Shown here: piece by piece, positions 17,289 to 26,548 of the stretch
Position numbering within the stretch: position 1 is the stretch's first letter
Layout: the number at the start of each line of letters is the position of its first letter
Origin: CAWBNS01 sp964445105
GTDB taxonomy: Bacteria > Chlamydiota > Chlamydiia > Chlamydiales > JAJFMA01
Assembly: GCA_964445105.1 (NCBI GenBank)
Contig: CAYUJS010000005.1
Location: 4,601-68,600 of the forward strand
DNA length: 64,000 bases
Direction: 5' to 3'
The notes under the pieces: model-generated
Told to the model about the DNA's origin: nothing
Databases searched by the model: none
Seen by the model: the letters and a program-made list of their open reading frames with translations, nothing else
Position numbers and translations under genes: made by a program

Positions 17289-19229
17289 ATGCACAGGCGT
17301 ATGTTCATCTTTTTAGCGGCGATTTTCCTGCCTCTAATTGCCCATGCACAGCTTCCAGAGCTCGATCCTCCAAAAGTACAGACCAAAGTGCAGGAGATGC
17401 TTAAAACCCACGCGGTGCATAAAGAACTCACACCAACGCTCATGCGCCGTATCCTCACGGGGTATGTGGACCAGCTGGATCCCTCTAAAACTTACCTCAT
17501 TAAGACCGATATCGTGCGCTGGATTGCTCCAGACGATACTTTGGTACAAAAAACCTTGGATAGTTACAAAAAAGGGGATTTTTCGGCATTTGAAGCGATC
17601 AGCTCCAAAATGCAAGAGGCAGTGCTTAGACGGAGAGAGCTCGAAAAGACCATAGACAGCAAAACCTTGCCAATCAAAGTAGACCCCAAAGAATTCAAAG
17701 ATTTGGAATGGGTGGAAAATTCTGAGCAGCTAGTTGATCGCCTAAAAAAACTGCGCACACTGCAGCGTGAAGTGGTGGAGAAGCTCACGCCAGAGCTCAA
17801 GGAAAAAGCGTTTGAGCGGATCGCTAAGAACCAGAACAAGCAAGAAGATAAGCTTCTGGACAAAGACCCCATTAGAATGAAGCGCCTTATTTACTCTAAT
17901 TTTTTGAAGGCCTTTGCCTCCTCATTGGATGCTCATTCGGTCTATTTTACCCCTGATGAAGCGCTGGCGTTCCTCATGGCGGTGCAGCAGCGCATGTTTG
18001 GTATCGGCGCACAGCTACGCGATGACATCAATGGCTTTACGGTGATTAAGATCATCGAAGGCGGACCAGCAGGGCGCAACGGCCAGCTGAAGGCTAAGGA
18101 TCGCATCATCGCTGTCAACGGTGAGCCGGTAGTAGGCATGGACATCCAAGACGCTGTAGATTTGATACGAGGCAAAGAAGGTACCACCGTGCAACTTAAA
18201 GTTGTACGCGAGATAGAGGTCGCTGAGGATAGGCCTAAGAAACAGCAGGTCCTTGACCTAGTCGTTCCGCGCGGCGAAGTAGTCTTGAAGGACACACGCT
18301 ACGAAAGCAACGTGGAACCCTATGGCAATGGGGTGATTGCCTATTTGCGCCTGCACACTTTTTACCAAGATCCCGAATTTTCCTCCGCCTCTGACCTAAC
18401 GAAAGAGTTGAACAAATTAAAGGCCAAGTACCAGATCAAGGGCGTGGTGCTTGATTTACGCTCCAACACTGGCGGCCTTTTGGCCCAAGCTGTTGATGTG
18501 GCTGGTCTATTCATCACCAAAGGGGTAGTTGTCTCTATCAAAGACGAGCATGGGCGCGTGCAGCATCTGCGCGATCTAGATGGAAAGACCATCTGGGATG
18601 GCCCTCTGATCGTATTGACGAACAAGGGCAGTGCCTCAGCCTCAGAGATTGTGGCGCAATCTCTACAGGATTATGGCCGCGCGATCGTGGTGGGCGACCC
18701 TCACACATATGGCAAGGGCTCTTTTCAGACCTTCACGCTCAATGCCACTTCAGAAGGCGATGTCAACAAGGAAGGCGAATACACGGTCACGCGTGGGCGT
18801 TACTACACCGTTTCAGGCAAGACGCCACAGCTTAAAGGCGTCAAGGCTGACATTGTCGTACCAGGCGCTTTGTCGCGGTTAGACATTGGCGAAGACCAGC
18901 TCAAGTACCCCTTGGACCAGGATTCTATCCCGCCAAATTTTGACGACCAGCTCGCAGATGTATCTATCTTGCAGCGAGAAAATGTGCGCAAACTGTATAA
19001 ATTTGATCTCCAGCCTAAGTTGGATATCTACGCCAAATACATAGACCAGCTACATAAAAATTCGGAGCTGCGAATCGCCCAAAATAAGAGCTACCAAGCG
19101 TTCTTGAAGGAGCTAGACAAAAAGGATAAAGAGATCGAAGAAGAATCTTTTGAATCGTTTGGACAGAATGACCTGCAATTAATCGAGACTTATAATATTA
19201 TGAAAGACCTCGTTTACCTCATGCAATAA
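17289..19229 (+). CDS. tsp: Tail-specific protease Tsp (carboxy-terminal processing protease, S41)
   Basis: 646 aa periplasmic serine protease that degrades proteins from non-polar C-termini. The start ATG 17289 follows GTGGAGAG; the signal peptide is MHRRMFIFLAAIFLPLIAHA. Domains: helical N-terminal region (about 30-215), PDZ domain (about 225-320, around GPAGRNGQLKAKDRIIAVNG), and the S41 catalytic domain with the Ser in NKGSASASEIVA and the Lys in TYGKGSFQ. These are the Ser-Lys dyad of Tsp/Prc. A C-terminal extension follows to the stop. In Chlamydia the Tsp protease (CT441) is linked to developmental and host targets. gltX follows after 16 bases, probably one transcript. Confidence 0.93.
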   Translation: MHRRMFIFLAAIFLPLIAHAQLPELDPPKVQTKVQEMLKTHAVHKELTPTLMRRILTGYVDQLDPSKTYLIKTDIVRWIAPDDTLVQKTLDSYKKGDFSAFEAISSKMQEAVLRRRELEKTIDSKTLPIKVDPKEFKDLEWVENSEQLVDRLKKLRTLQREVVEKLTPELKEKAFERIAKNQNKQEDKLLDKDPIRMKRLIYSNFLKAFASSLDAHSVYFTPDEALAFLMAVQQRMFGIGAQLRDDINGFTVIKIIEGGPAGRNGQLKAKDRIIAVNGEPVVGMDIQDAVDLIRGKEGTTVQLKVVREIEVAEDRPKKQQVLDLVVPRGEVVLKDTRYESNVEPYGNGVIAYLRLHTFYQDPEFSSASDLTKELNKLKAKYQIKGVVLDLRSNTGGLLAQAVDVAGLFITKGVVVSIKDEHGRVQHLRDLDGKTIWDGPLIVLTNKGSASASEIVAQSLQDYGRAIVVGDPHTYGKGSFQTFTLNATSEGDVNKEGEYTVTRGRYYTVSGKTPQLKGVKADIVVPGALSRLDIGEDQLKYPLDQDSIPPNFDDQLADVSILQRENVRKLYKFDLQPKLDIYAKYIDQLHKNSELRIAQNKSYQAFLKELDKKDKEIEEESFESFGQNDLQLIETYNIMKDLVYLMQ

Positions 19230-19245
19230 TCAGGACTGAAAACAC

Positions 19246-20751
19246 ATGACTGTTCGCGTACGCATCGCTCCATCACCTACGGGAGACCCCCATGTAGGGA
19301 CGGCTTATATGGCTCTATTCAACCTTATCTTTGCTCGGCATAATCAGGGGAAATTTATCCTTCGTATTGAGGATACTGACCAAAAGCGCAGCCGGCCAGA
19401 ATATGAAAAAAGTATTTTTGATGCGCTAAACTGGACAGGTATTACGTGGGATGAAGGGCCCGATGTGGGCGGTCCCTATGGTCCGTATCGCCAGTCAGAA
19501 AGAACCGAAATTTATCGAGAGCATTGCCAGAAGTTGTTAGACGAAGGTAAGGCCTACAAATGCTTTGCCACGTCGGAAGAGCTGGAAGAGATGCGCGAGC
19601 TGATGCGCGCGCGCGGTGACAAAATCGGCTATGATCGCCGCTATCGCAATTTGAGCGCAGAAGAGGTCGCTGCACGCGAAGCCGCTGGACAACCCTACGT
19701 CGTCCGCTTAAAGGTGCCGCTGCGCGGAGAATGCGTGTACGAAGATGCCATCAAGGGCCGCGTTGTTGTGCCTTGGGCGGATGTAGACGATCAAGTCCTT
19801 ATGAAATCGGACCATTACCCTACCTATCATTTGGCCAACGTGGTCGATGACCACCTGATGCAGATTTCGCATGTCATCCGTGGAGATGAGTGGATGAGCT
19901 CCACACCCAAGCACGTGCTCCTTTACGAGGTGTTTGGCTGGCAGCCCCCAGTATTCATGCATATGCCTCTATTGCTCGGCATCGACGGGAAAAAGCTTTC
20001 CAAACGAAAAAATCCCACCTCTATTTTCTACTACCGAGACTGTGGGTACCTTCCAGAGGCGTTTGTGAACTTCCTTACCCTCATGGGCTATAGCATGACC
20101 GGAGACCGGGAAATTTATCCTCTACAGGAGATCGTCAGCGAGTTCGATCAGAGGCGCATCGGGGTTTCTGGTGCCGTCTTCGACGTCAATAAATTAAACT
20201 GGTTGAATCAGCAGTATCTTATGCAAAATATCCCTGTAGATAGACTGTGGGAGCGTTTGCGCGACTGGTGTTTTCCAGAAGAAAAAATGCGTCAAATCAT
20301 GCCTTTGATCCATACGCGTATCCAGACGTTCGGTGAGTTTATGGATCTGTGCGATTTCCTGTTTGTAGGTAGCCTCACCTATACGCCCGAGCTGTTCAAC
20401 GTCAAAGGCATCACCTCAGAACAGGCCGCGTTGCTACTGCAAGCTATGATTTGGCATATGGATGAGGCAGAAGATTGGGGGCGAACGGGTATAGAAGCCG
20501 CTTCGCGTGCCGTTGCCGAGGCTTTTGGTGCGAACCACAAAAAAATCATCATGCCCCTACTTTTCGCTAGCATCATGGGCAAACGCTTTGGTCCACCACT
20601 TTTTGACTCTGTAGGTGTTCTAGGTAAGTTTTTGACCCGAGCCCGGCTTATGGCGGCGATCAATTTTCTTGGCGGCGTCTCCAAAAAAATGAACGACGAG
20701 CTGAAAAAAGCTTGGCAGTCAAAAAACGGTGCACATCTAATCGTAAAATGA
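19246..20751 (+). CDS. gltX: Glutamyl-tRNA synthetase
   Basis: 501 aa class I aminoacyl-tRNA synthetase that charges tRNA-Glu. The HIGH-type motif appears as PSPTGDPHVGTAY at residues 8-20 and the KMSKS-type motif as KLSKRKNP. The catalytic Rossmann domain, the FILRIEDTDQKRSRPEYEKS block and the bacterial C-terminal anticodon domain are all present at normal length. It follows tsp by 16 bases. In Chlamydia the cysteine-rich envelope genes crpA-omcB-omcA lie between tsp and gltX; here nothing intervenes. No clear terminator was found in the 147 bases before the convergent phosphatase gene. Confidence 0.96.
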   Translation: MTVRVRIAPSPTGDPHVGTAYMALFNLIFARHNQGKFILRIEDTDQKRSRPEYEKSIFDALNWTGITWDEGPDVGGPYGPYRQSERTEIYREHCQKLLDEGKAYKCFATSEELEEMRELMRARGDKIGYDRRYRNLSAEEVAAREAAGQPYVVRLKVPLRGECVYEDAIKGRVVVPWADVDDQVLMKSDHYPTYHLANVVDDHLMQISHVIRGDEWMSSTPKHVLLYEVFGWQPPVFMHMPLLLGIDGKKLSKRKNPTSIFYYRDCGYLPEAFVNFLTLMGYSMTGDREIYPLQEIVSEFDQRRIGVSGAVFDVNKLNWLNQQYLMQNIPVDRLWERLRDWCFPEEKMRQIMPLIHTRIQTFGEFMDLCDFLFVGSLTYTPELFNVKGITSEQAALLLQAMIWHMDEAEDWGRTGIEAASRAVAEAFGANHKKIIMPLLFASIMGKRFGPPLFDSVGVLGKFLTRARLMAAINFLGGVSKKMNDELKKAWQSKNGAHLIVK

Positions 20752-20898
20752 GATTTGCGATAAGGGCTCGCACCGTGAAAACAGCCCACGGCATTACTCT
20801 GGGTGGCCGATGAGCTTGTTTTACAGGTTAAAGGATGAAATTATAAATTTCTATAAGAGAGCGCCTCTCCACGCACTATGAGTGGGTATACAATCCTG

Positions 20899-22377
20899 TC
20901 AATTTTCGTCGCAAGGATCAATGTGCGTATTTACTACCAAAACTACGATATCATCCTCACACGCGTTAATGATGGCAAAATTCCGTAGATATTCGGCTTG
21001 CTCCAAGGTGGAAAGACCGGAGAGGCTAGACAAAAGCTCTGCAGCTTGTCCACAAGTTACCACATCCCAGAAGCCATCGGAGGCAATGATGAATTTGTCT
21101 CCGTCTGCTACAGAAATGCTGGTAATTTTAGGTCTGGGCGTGACCAGACAAGAGCCCGTTAGCCCAATGTCGCGTGCGCACTGTAAGCCAAGGATTCTTG
21201 GATTGCGTGCGTCTTCAAGTTGATTGCGGATACCGTCTATTTCGAAAGGCCCCGGCTCAACCCCTTCTATTAACGCTTTAGCCTCTTTCCAAACTTTGAG
21301 TGCGCTTTTTTGAAAGCGCTCTTGGCTGGTCTTAGCATCTTCCGACAATTGAATGACTGTTCTTCCTTTGGCGGGCCCCTCATTGCAGGGCACCTGCTTA
21401 ACGACCATCGCTCTGCAGTCGCCTACGTTGGCGGTGTAGGCCCGGTTTTCGATCACGAGCACGAAATTGATGGCTGTCCCGCATTTGTGGTTTTTGCGGC
21501 GAAACTCAACGTCAAGCGTCACACACGCCTCGCAGAGGGTGTTGGCAATCAGTTCTGGCGCTAAAGGTTCCTCGCCTGCGCGTTCAAAAAGTGATGTCAG
21601 TAGCACAGGAAGCCGGTCTTTTACAAATTGGGCTGCCTGGAGGCCCAGAGGTTTTGCGGAGCTATGTCCGTCAAACACCCCGTAAAGCGTAGCTGGGACG
21701 CCCGCGCCCAAAGGGATCAGCAGTTCTGCAACCAGGTAGGAGTCTTCCATCTTGTCCTGACCGCGACTGTTGATTTCGCGTGGCGATTCAGCTACCGCTG
21801 CATTTAGTTTAGGAAAATAAACAGATCGGTTTTGATTTGGCTTATCTCTTATGCTGTCAGCTGTGAGTGTATGATTGGAAAGGAAACTGAGGTCTAGCGG
21901 TTGTTTTTTTTCTTCGAACTTGTCTTGCTGTGCGACAGCAAAGCCCAATTGCTTATTTAGTTTGGCGTCAACCGGTCCTTTCTGCGCGTAGAGGAGGCTG
22001 TACTGCGGGGGCACGGGATCTATTAACGCCTTGTGAAGCGGTTCAGGCCATAGGTAAAGCGTTATTTTCTTAGCAACTGCCCCGCATAATAATGCTGCGG
22101 GGAGGGTTAAAACGCTTAAGCCTCTGTCCCAGCCTTCCAAAGAGGATTCGGCCTGTACGTAGGATTCTGAATCGTACTCTTTCCTGCCGGGTTCGTACCT
22201 ACCCCCCGGCTGGTCCTCGTAATCGGCTCCCCTATCGTATTGGCGGACGACGAACTCATAACGGCGGCCTCCAAAAAGCCCTCTGTAGGGGCTAAGCAAC
22301 CAATCTGCAGCTTTATCTAATTGCCCCTTGCCTGGATAGATGGCCTTTGTGCTGAGCGCCGACGAAAAGCTTTCCAT
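20899..22377 (-). CDS. PP2C-family Ser/Thr protein phosphatase with long N-terminal extension
   Basis: 492 aa. Residues about 200-490 form a PP2C/PPM domain with all main metal-site motifs: GQDKMEDSYLV, GVFDGHSS (233-240), ANVGDCRAMVV and DGFWDVVT, so it should be an active Mn/Mg phosphatase. The first ~195 residues are not part of the domain and include a short hydrophobic stretch (87-103, GLSVLTLPAALLCGAVA), possibly a membrane anchor, in a charged tail. The start ATG 22377 has AAGGAG at good spacing. It could counter Ser/Thr kinases in the bacterium or act on host proteins if secreted; the sequence does not decide between them. Confidence 0.85.
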   Translation of the reverse strand: MESFSSALSTKAIYPGKGQLDKAADWLLSPYRGLFGGRRYEFVVRQYDRGADYEDQPGGRYEPGRKEYDSESYVQAESSLEGWDRGLSVLTLPAALLCGAVAKKITLYLWPEPLHKALIDPVPPQYSLLYAQKGPVDAKLNKQLGFAVAQQDKFEEKKQPLDLSFLSNHTLTADSIRDKPNQNRSVYFPKLNAAVAESPREINSRGQDKMEDSYLVAELLIPLGAGVPATLYGVFDGHSSAKPLGLQAAQFVKDRLPVLLTSLFERAGEEPLAPELIANTLCEACVTLDVEFRRKNHKCGTAINFVLVIENRAYTANVGDCRAMVVKQVPCNEGPAKGRTVIQLSEDAKTSQERFQKSALKVWKEAKALIEGVEPGPFEIDGIRNQLEDARNPRILGLQCARDIGLTGSCLVTPRPKITSISVADGDKFIIASDGFWDVVTCGQAAELLSSLSGLSTLEQAEYLRNFAIINACEDDIVVLVVNTHIDPCDEN

Positions 22378-22496
22378 AGGTTGATCTCCTTGGTCTTTTG
22401 TGAACGATCCATACATGTTCCAGTATAGATGTACATAATTCAAGGAAAATCTAGATATTTTTAGTGGCAGTTGCTGCTCTTTCTACCTAGAAACGG

Positions 22497-22985
22497 TTAT
22501 GTGTGTTTTTTGTGGCAAGCATGTTCCACTGTCACCGTCTCTGGTACATTTCCGGACAGCCAGTCCACTAAATCCATCCCCAGGCCGTAACCTTCGGCTG
22601 CGGAGGCTGTTTTTACATAGGGCCCGGAATGATGATGGTCTTGTGCACATACCCAGAAGAAAAAGACTGTTGATAAACGCGCTAAAAAGGGGTTAAGTTT
22701 ACGGCCGCTAGCTGATTCAATGATTCCATGTCCGCAGACGGCTCCTATTTCAGCAATTCTTGGAGAGTTTTGGCCACGCAATTTAAAGTAGGCACCCAGC
22801 CCTAGTCCGGCCGCTAAGCCGCCACAAAACCAGCTGATTGTCTGTCGTCGGTCGATGAACAGGCAGACAGCGACCATTGCGATGCGCGAAATTTGGTCCA
22901 TCTGTTTGGAGTTGAGATGCCTGTAATAGTAGCAATCGGTGCACTGGCAGTTGGAGGGGTGGGCGGAGGGTTGGCAAGATGACAT
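22497..22985 (-). CDS. Unknown Cys/His-rich small membrane protein
   Basis: 162 aa from ATG 22985, with AAGGATC a few bases upstream. The N-terminus is Cys-rich (CQPSAHPSNCQCTDCYYYRH). Two hydrophobic segments follow (about residues 33-45 and 53-66, the latter SWFCGGLAAGLGLGAY), then a third near 107-113. His clusters (DHHHSG) and a final HACHKKH add possible metal ligands. No family is recognised. It is on the same strand as, and between, the ankyrin gene and the phosphatase gene, which have separate ribosome sites. Confidence 0.6.
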   Translation of the reverse strand: MSSCQPSAHPSNCQCTDCYYYRHLNSKQMDQISRIAMVAVCLFIDRRQTISWFCGGLAAGLGLGAYFKLRGQNSPRIAEIGAVCGHGIIESASGRKLNPFLARLSTVFFFWVCAQDHHHSGPYVKTASAAEGYGLGMDLVDWLSGNVPETVTVEHACHKKHT

Positions 22986-23012
22986 TACGAAGATCCTTGA
23001 TTTGAGGGCTCC

Positions 23013-24197
23013 CTACAGATGGGCGCCGTTATCGATGAGATAGCGGATGACTTGTTCTTTTCCACTAAGAATAGCTCCTCCGAGAGGAGGAGGGGTAGCA
23101 TTTACCTTGGCGCCTTTTTCGACCAGTATTTTGACGGCCTCGTAGTTGCCGTGCTGAGCTGCCACATAGAGTGGCGTACGGTTCTCTCCATCGTTAGCTT
23201 CCATTTTGGCGCCGCGTTTGATGAGCAGTTCGAGGGTAGCGGCGTTCCCGATTTCCGCTGCTCTATGTAGGGGCGTGTCGCCGGTTTCGGTGACAAAGTT
23301 CACCTGGGCGCCCTGTGTAAGCAGGAGATTGACCACTTCGGTATTTTTGGAAGTTGTGCCAATCGCATGGTAGATGGCGCGTTTGCCTTCCCCGTCCTTG
23401 GCGTTGACGCTGGCGCCGTAAGTGAGAAGCATATCCACCACATCTTTCTGTGCGGATTCGGCGGCATAATCCAGTGGGCTTCTGCCTGTTGAAGGAGACT
23501 CTTCGTTCACATCTGCACCTGACAGTACTAGCACGCCTACCATGCCGTAGTATCCTTTCTGAGCTGCGAGCATGAGGGGAGACAGGCCGTCTCGGTTGGC
23601 GATATCCAATCTAGCGCCCGCCAAAGCGAGCTTGCCCGCTTCTTCTGGTTTGCTATTCTGAAGAGCCACAAAAAGCGGCGTATCGCCCTCTTTGTTGATC
23701 GCTTCTAAGCTAACATTTTTTTTCAGAAACTCATCGATGAAGAGGGGCTGATGATGCTTGAGCGCGATCATAATTGGCGAGTTGCCATTCTTATCTTCTT
23801 TCTCCGGAGAGGCGCCTGCATCGAGCAGTAAGCGGGCCACGTCGGTCAGTCCGAGGCAAAGGGCTTCGATCAGTGGCGTTTGCCCATTGGAACCGACCGC
23901 GTTGATGTCGGCACGCGCTTTGATTAGAGTTTGAACCATCAAGAAACCAACCGGATCTTTTTGTGCCATTTCGATGGCTAGCTCCATGGCCGTGGCGCCA
24001 TTAGAGGCGCGACTGCTAGGATCGATGCCTGTCACTAAAACCCGTTGTACCTGATCCAAACGCTTATTGACGATGGCCTGATGTAGAGGGGACCCACGAA
24101 GCTGCGCAGGCGATTCTTTCTGCGGGGCAGAAAAGACATCTGCATAGCACACAGCCAAACAATAGAGAGAAATAAAGAACAGAAGGCGTATCAGCAT
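23013..24197 (-). CDS. Exported ankyrin-repeat protein
   Basis: 394 aa. A signal peptide (MLIRLLFFISLYCLAVCYAD) is followed by about ten ankyrin repeats covering nearly all the rest. Typical units are GQTPLIEALCLGLTDVARLL, GRSPLDYAAESAQKDVVDML and NRTPLYVAAQHGNYEAVKIL. Ankyrin repeats bind other proteins. With a Sec signal the protein should reach the periplasm or outer surface rather than act directly as a type III effector. Its partner is unknown. It is transcribed alone, divergent from pgeF with about 53 bases between the starts. Confidence 0.88.
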   Translation of the reverse strand: MLIRLLFFISLYCLAVCYADVFSAPQKESPAQLRGSPLHQAIVNKRLDQVQRVLVTGIDPSSRASNGATAMELAIEMAQKDPVGFLMVQTLIKARADINAVGSNGQTPLIEALCLGLTDVARLLLDAGASPEKEDKNGNSPIMIALKHHQPLFIDEFLKKNVSLEAINKEGDTPLFVALQNSKPEEAGKLALAGARLDIANRDGLSPLMLAAQKGYYGMVGVLVLSGADVNEESPSTGRSPLDYAAESAQKDVVDMLLTYGASVNAKDGEGKRAIYHAIGTTSKNTEVVNLLLTQGAQVNFVTETGDTPLHRAAEIGNAATLELLIKRGAKMEANDGENRTPLYVAAQHGNYEAVKILVEKGAKVNATPPPLGGAILSGKEQVIRYLIDNGAHL

Positions 24198-24250
24198 GCC
24201 TTTGATTTTACAGAGATATATATTATTCTCCTAGCAAGAGGTGAATCGCG

Positions 24251-24994
24251 ATGCAAAGAAAAAGCAAATTCGGCGTCGATTGGCTAGAGTTTGACCATCT
24301 GCAGGGACTGTGTCACGGTGTCATGCTGCGCAGGGGCGGTGTAAGTTTAGGCTCACGCGCGGCCCTCAATTTAGGATTTGAAGGCGATGTCGAAGAACAT
24401 GTGTGTGAAAATCTAAAACGTGTTCAACAATGCCTCCAGATGGAGTCTATTCACTATCCGACCAAACAGTTGCATGGCATTAACATCGTGGAGGTTTGTG
24501 TCAAAAGTTTTGTGGAGTTGCCAAACTGCGATGCCTTGATGACTTGCGAGCCTGGCGTCCCCTTGATGGTGAGGCATGCCGATTGCCAAGCGGCCATTTT
24601 TTTTGATCCTATCAAAGCGGTGCTGGCAGTGGCCCACTGCGGTTGGCGCGGCAGCGTACAGAATATTTACAGCAAAGTAGTAGAGGCCATGGAGGCGAAA
24701 CATAACTGCCGTCCAAAAGACCTTTTGGTTGGTATCTCCCCGAGTTTAGGGCCTCAAGCCGCGGAGTTTGTCAACTACCGTCGTGAGCTGCCAGAATCAT
24801 TTTGGCAGTATCAGGCCGCGCCCAATTATTTTGATTTTTGGGCGATCAGTCAGAACCAACTACAGGCTTGTGGGATAAAAGAAGAAAACATCGAAATCGC
24901 CCGCATTTGCACCTACGCAGATACTGAAAATTACTTTTCTTATAGACGTCACAAACAGACTGGCCGACACGGTACGGTTGCCTGCATGCGCTGA
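24251..24994 (+). CDS. pgeF: YfiH/PgeF family multicopper-oxidase-like protein (purine nucleoside phosphorylase / peptidoglycan editing factor)
   Basis: 247 aa, full length for the family. It has the metal-binding pattern HGVMLRRGGVS near the start, MVRHADCQAAIFFD, and VAHCGWRGSVQNIYSKVV with the conserved Cys and His residues of the DUF152 fold. Members are described as purine nucleoside phosphorylase/adenosine deaminase (LACC1/YlmD type) and, in E. coli, as peptidoglycan editing factor PgeF that removes L-Ser mistakes. Which applies here is unclear. The ATG 24251 has AAGAGGTG eight bases upstream. Confidence 0.85.
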   Translation: MQRKSKFGVDWLEFDHLQGLCHGVMLRRGGVSLGSRAALNLGFEGDVEEHVCENLKRVQQCLQMESIHYPTKQLHGINIVEVCVKSFVELPNCDALMTCEPGVPLMVRHADCQAAIFFDPIKAVLAVAHCGWRGSVQNIYSKVVEAMEAKHNCRPKDLLVGISPSLGPQAAEFVNYRRELPESFWQYQAAPNYFDFWAISQNQLQACGIKEENIEIARICTYADTENYFSYRRHKQTGRHGTVACMR

Positions 24995-25000
24995 GTAATG

Positions 25001-26548
25001 TCAGTGACTAGCTGGTATGCCCGCTGGGGCGCGCACGAGTTTTTTACACAGAAATGGCACGGGGACCATCAAGAGGAAAATCCAAGCGGCTAACCAAGAT
25101 AGGTCGTTTGTGGATAGCACGTACGCCTGCGTTTCTAGAGTGTTCTCTAGCAATTGGTCGATTGCAGGAGTCGTTACAAAGGCATGCCTTTTAGACAAGG
25201 TATGGTAGGTTTCTATTGTTTGCGGACTAAAAATGGTTACGGCCTCACTTAAGCGGCTATGATGGAAAATAGCCAGCCGGTTCCAAAGATATACAGAGAG
25301 GGAGGTCCCAAACCCACTGCCGACGAGAATACGGATAAAATTGAACAGCCCAGAAGCACTTGCCATTCTCGCAGGGGGCACTTCCCCCATAGAAATTTGT
25401 ATGAGGGGGATAAAAAAGATAGCCACCCCCAGGCCTTGGATAAGACGTGAAAACATAATCACTTGCAAGCTGACCTGTGGAGTGAAATTAGACTGGTAAA
25501 AGAAGGCCATCGAAAAAAGAAAGAAGGAGAGCGACGATACTATCCTCAGATCAAATCTAAAGAGGTTTTTGCCGATCCAGGGGGAGAAAAGCACCGGGAA
25601 GATACCAACTGGTGCCACTGCCACCCCCGCCCAATAGGCGTCGTAGTTCATCTGCGTTTGCAGCCACAGAGGGACCGTGACCGTACTGCCAAAGTAGATC
25701 AGATAGCCGACCGTTGCCACTAGGGTACCAAACGCAAAGTTTCGGTTTTTGAAGAATGAGAAGTCGACGATCGGAAATTTTTCGTAATGGTTCCAGACAA
25801 GGAAATAAGAAATACAGATCGCGGAGACTACGCCAAGAATGCAAATCGTGCTGGATTCAAACCAGTCGAGGTCTTGACCTTTATCCAGCATGACCTGTAA
25901 GCAGGCCACACCAGCGGCCAAAAGGAACAGACCTACCCAATCGATGGGGTGACGAGTAATTTCTGATTCGCGATCCTTCAGCATATTCCATGTAATCAAT
26001 GCGGAGAATAGGCCTAGGGGAACGTTAATGTAAAAAATCCACGGCCAAGAATAAGTTTCCGTTAAGTATCCGCCTAAAATGGGCCCGATGATAGGGGCGA
26101 CAATGACCACCATGCCCCAAAAGCCTAAAGCGGCTCCCTGCTTATCTGGGGGATTATTGGCCAACAAAAGGCTTTGAGAGAGCGGAATTAAACTGCCTGC
26201 AACTGCGCCCTGCAGCACTCTCAGCGCGATCAGCATGTTGAGATTTTGTGATAATCCGCAGAGGAGCGAAGTAAAGGCAAAAAGGATGATCGACCAGCAA
26301 AACAGTTTAACCCGGCCAAAATAATCGGAGAGCCATCCTGTCAGCGGTAAGATGATAGCGTTGCTAGCAGAAAACGAAGTAATGACCCAAGTGCCCTCGT
26401 CCGCACTGACAGACATGCTGCCAGCTATATACGGGATGGCTACGTTAGCAATCGAGCTATCCAAAATTTGAATGAATGTACCTAATCCTAGAGCTATGTT
26501 GAGAAGAAAAAGTGTCCGGCTCTTGTAAAACCCTTTAGACTCTTTCAT
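25001..26548 (-). CDS. MFS drug exporter, DHA2 family (EmrB/QacA type)
   Basis: 515 aa with about 14 hydrophobic helices, the DHA2 layout. Signatures: LDSSIANVAIPYIAGSM in helix 1, the loop 2-3 motif GWLSDYFGRVKLF and the motif C-like GPILGGYLTETYSWPWIFYI. It overlaps the upstream HlyD-family gene by 4 bp and would be its inner-membrane partner, exporting hydrophobic compounds across both membranes with an outer-membrane channel such as the one at 39592-41112. The exported compounds are unknown. Confidence 0.9.
   Translation of the reverse strand: MKESKGFYKSRTLFLLNIALGLGTFIQILDSSIANVAIPYIAGSMSVSADEGTWVITSFSASNAIILPLTGWLSDYFGRVKLFCWSIILFAFTSLLCGLSQNLNMLIALRVLQGAVAGSLIPLSQSLLLANNPPDKQGAALGFWGMVVIVAPIIGPILGGYLTETYSWPWIFYINVPLGLFSALITWNMLKDRESEITRHPIDWVGLFLLAAGVACLQVMLDKGQDLDWFESSTICILGVVSAICISYFLVWNHYEKFPIVDFSFFKNRNFAFGTLVATVGYLIYFGSTVTVPLWLQTQMNYDAYWAGVAVAPVGIFPVLFSPWIGKNLFRFDLRIVSSLSFFLFSMAFFYQSNFTPQVSLQVIMFSRLIQGLGVAIFFIPLIQISMGEVPPARMASASGLFNFIRILVGSGFGTSLSVYLWNRLAIFHHSRLSEAVTIFSPQTIETYHTLSKRHAFVTTPAIDQLLENTLETQAYVLSTNDLSWLAAWIFLLMVPVPFLCKKLVRAPAGIPASH

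Noticed and set aside
17063..17458. Minus-strand open frame of 131 codons overlapping euo by 4 bp
   Set aside because: Its first ~50 codons are antisense to the tsp coding start, it lacks a ribosome site, and its body contains the strong euo promoter. It is the divergent control region, not a gene.
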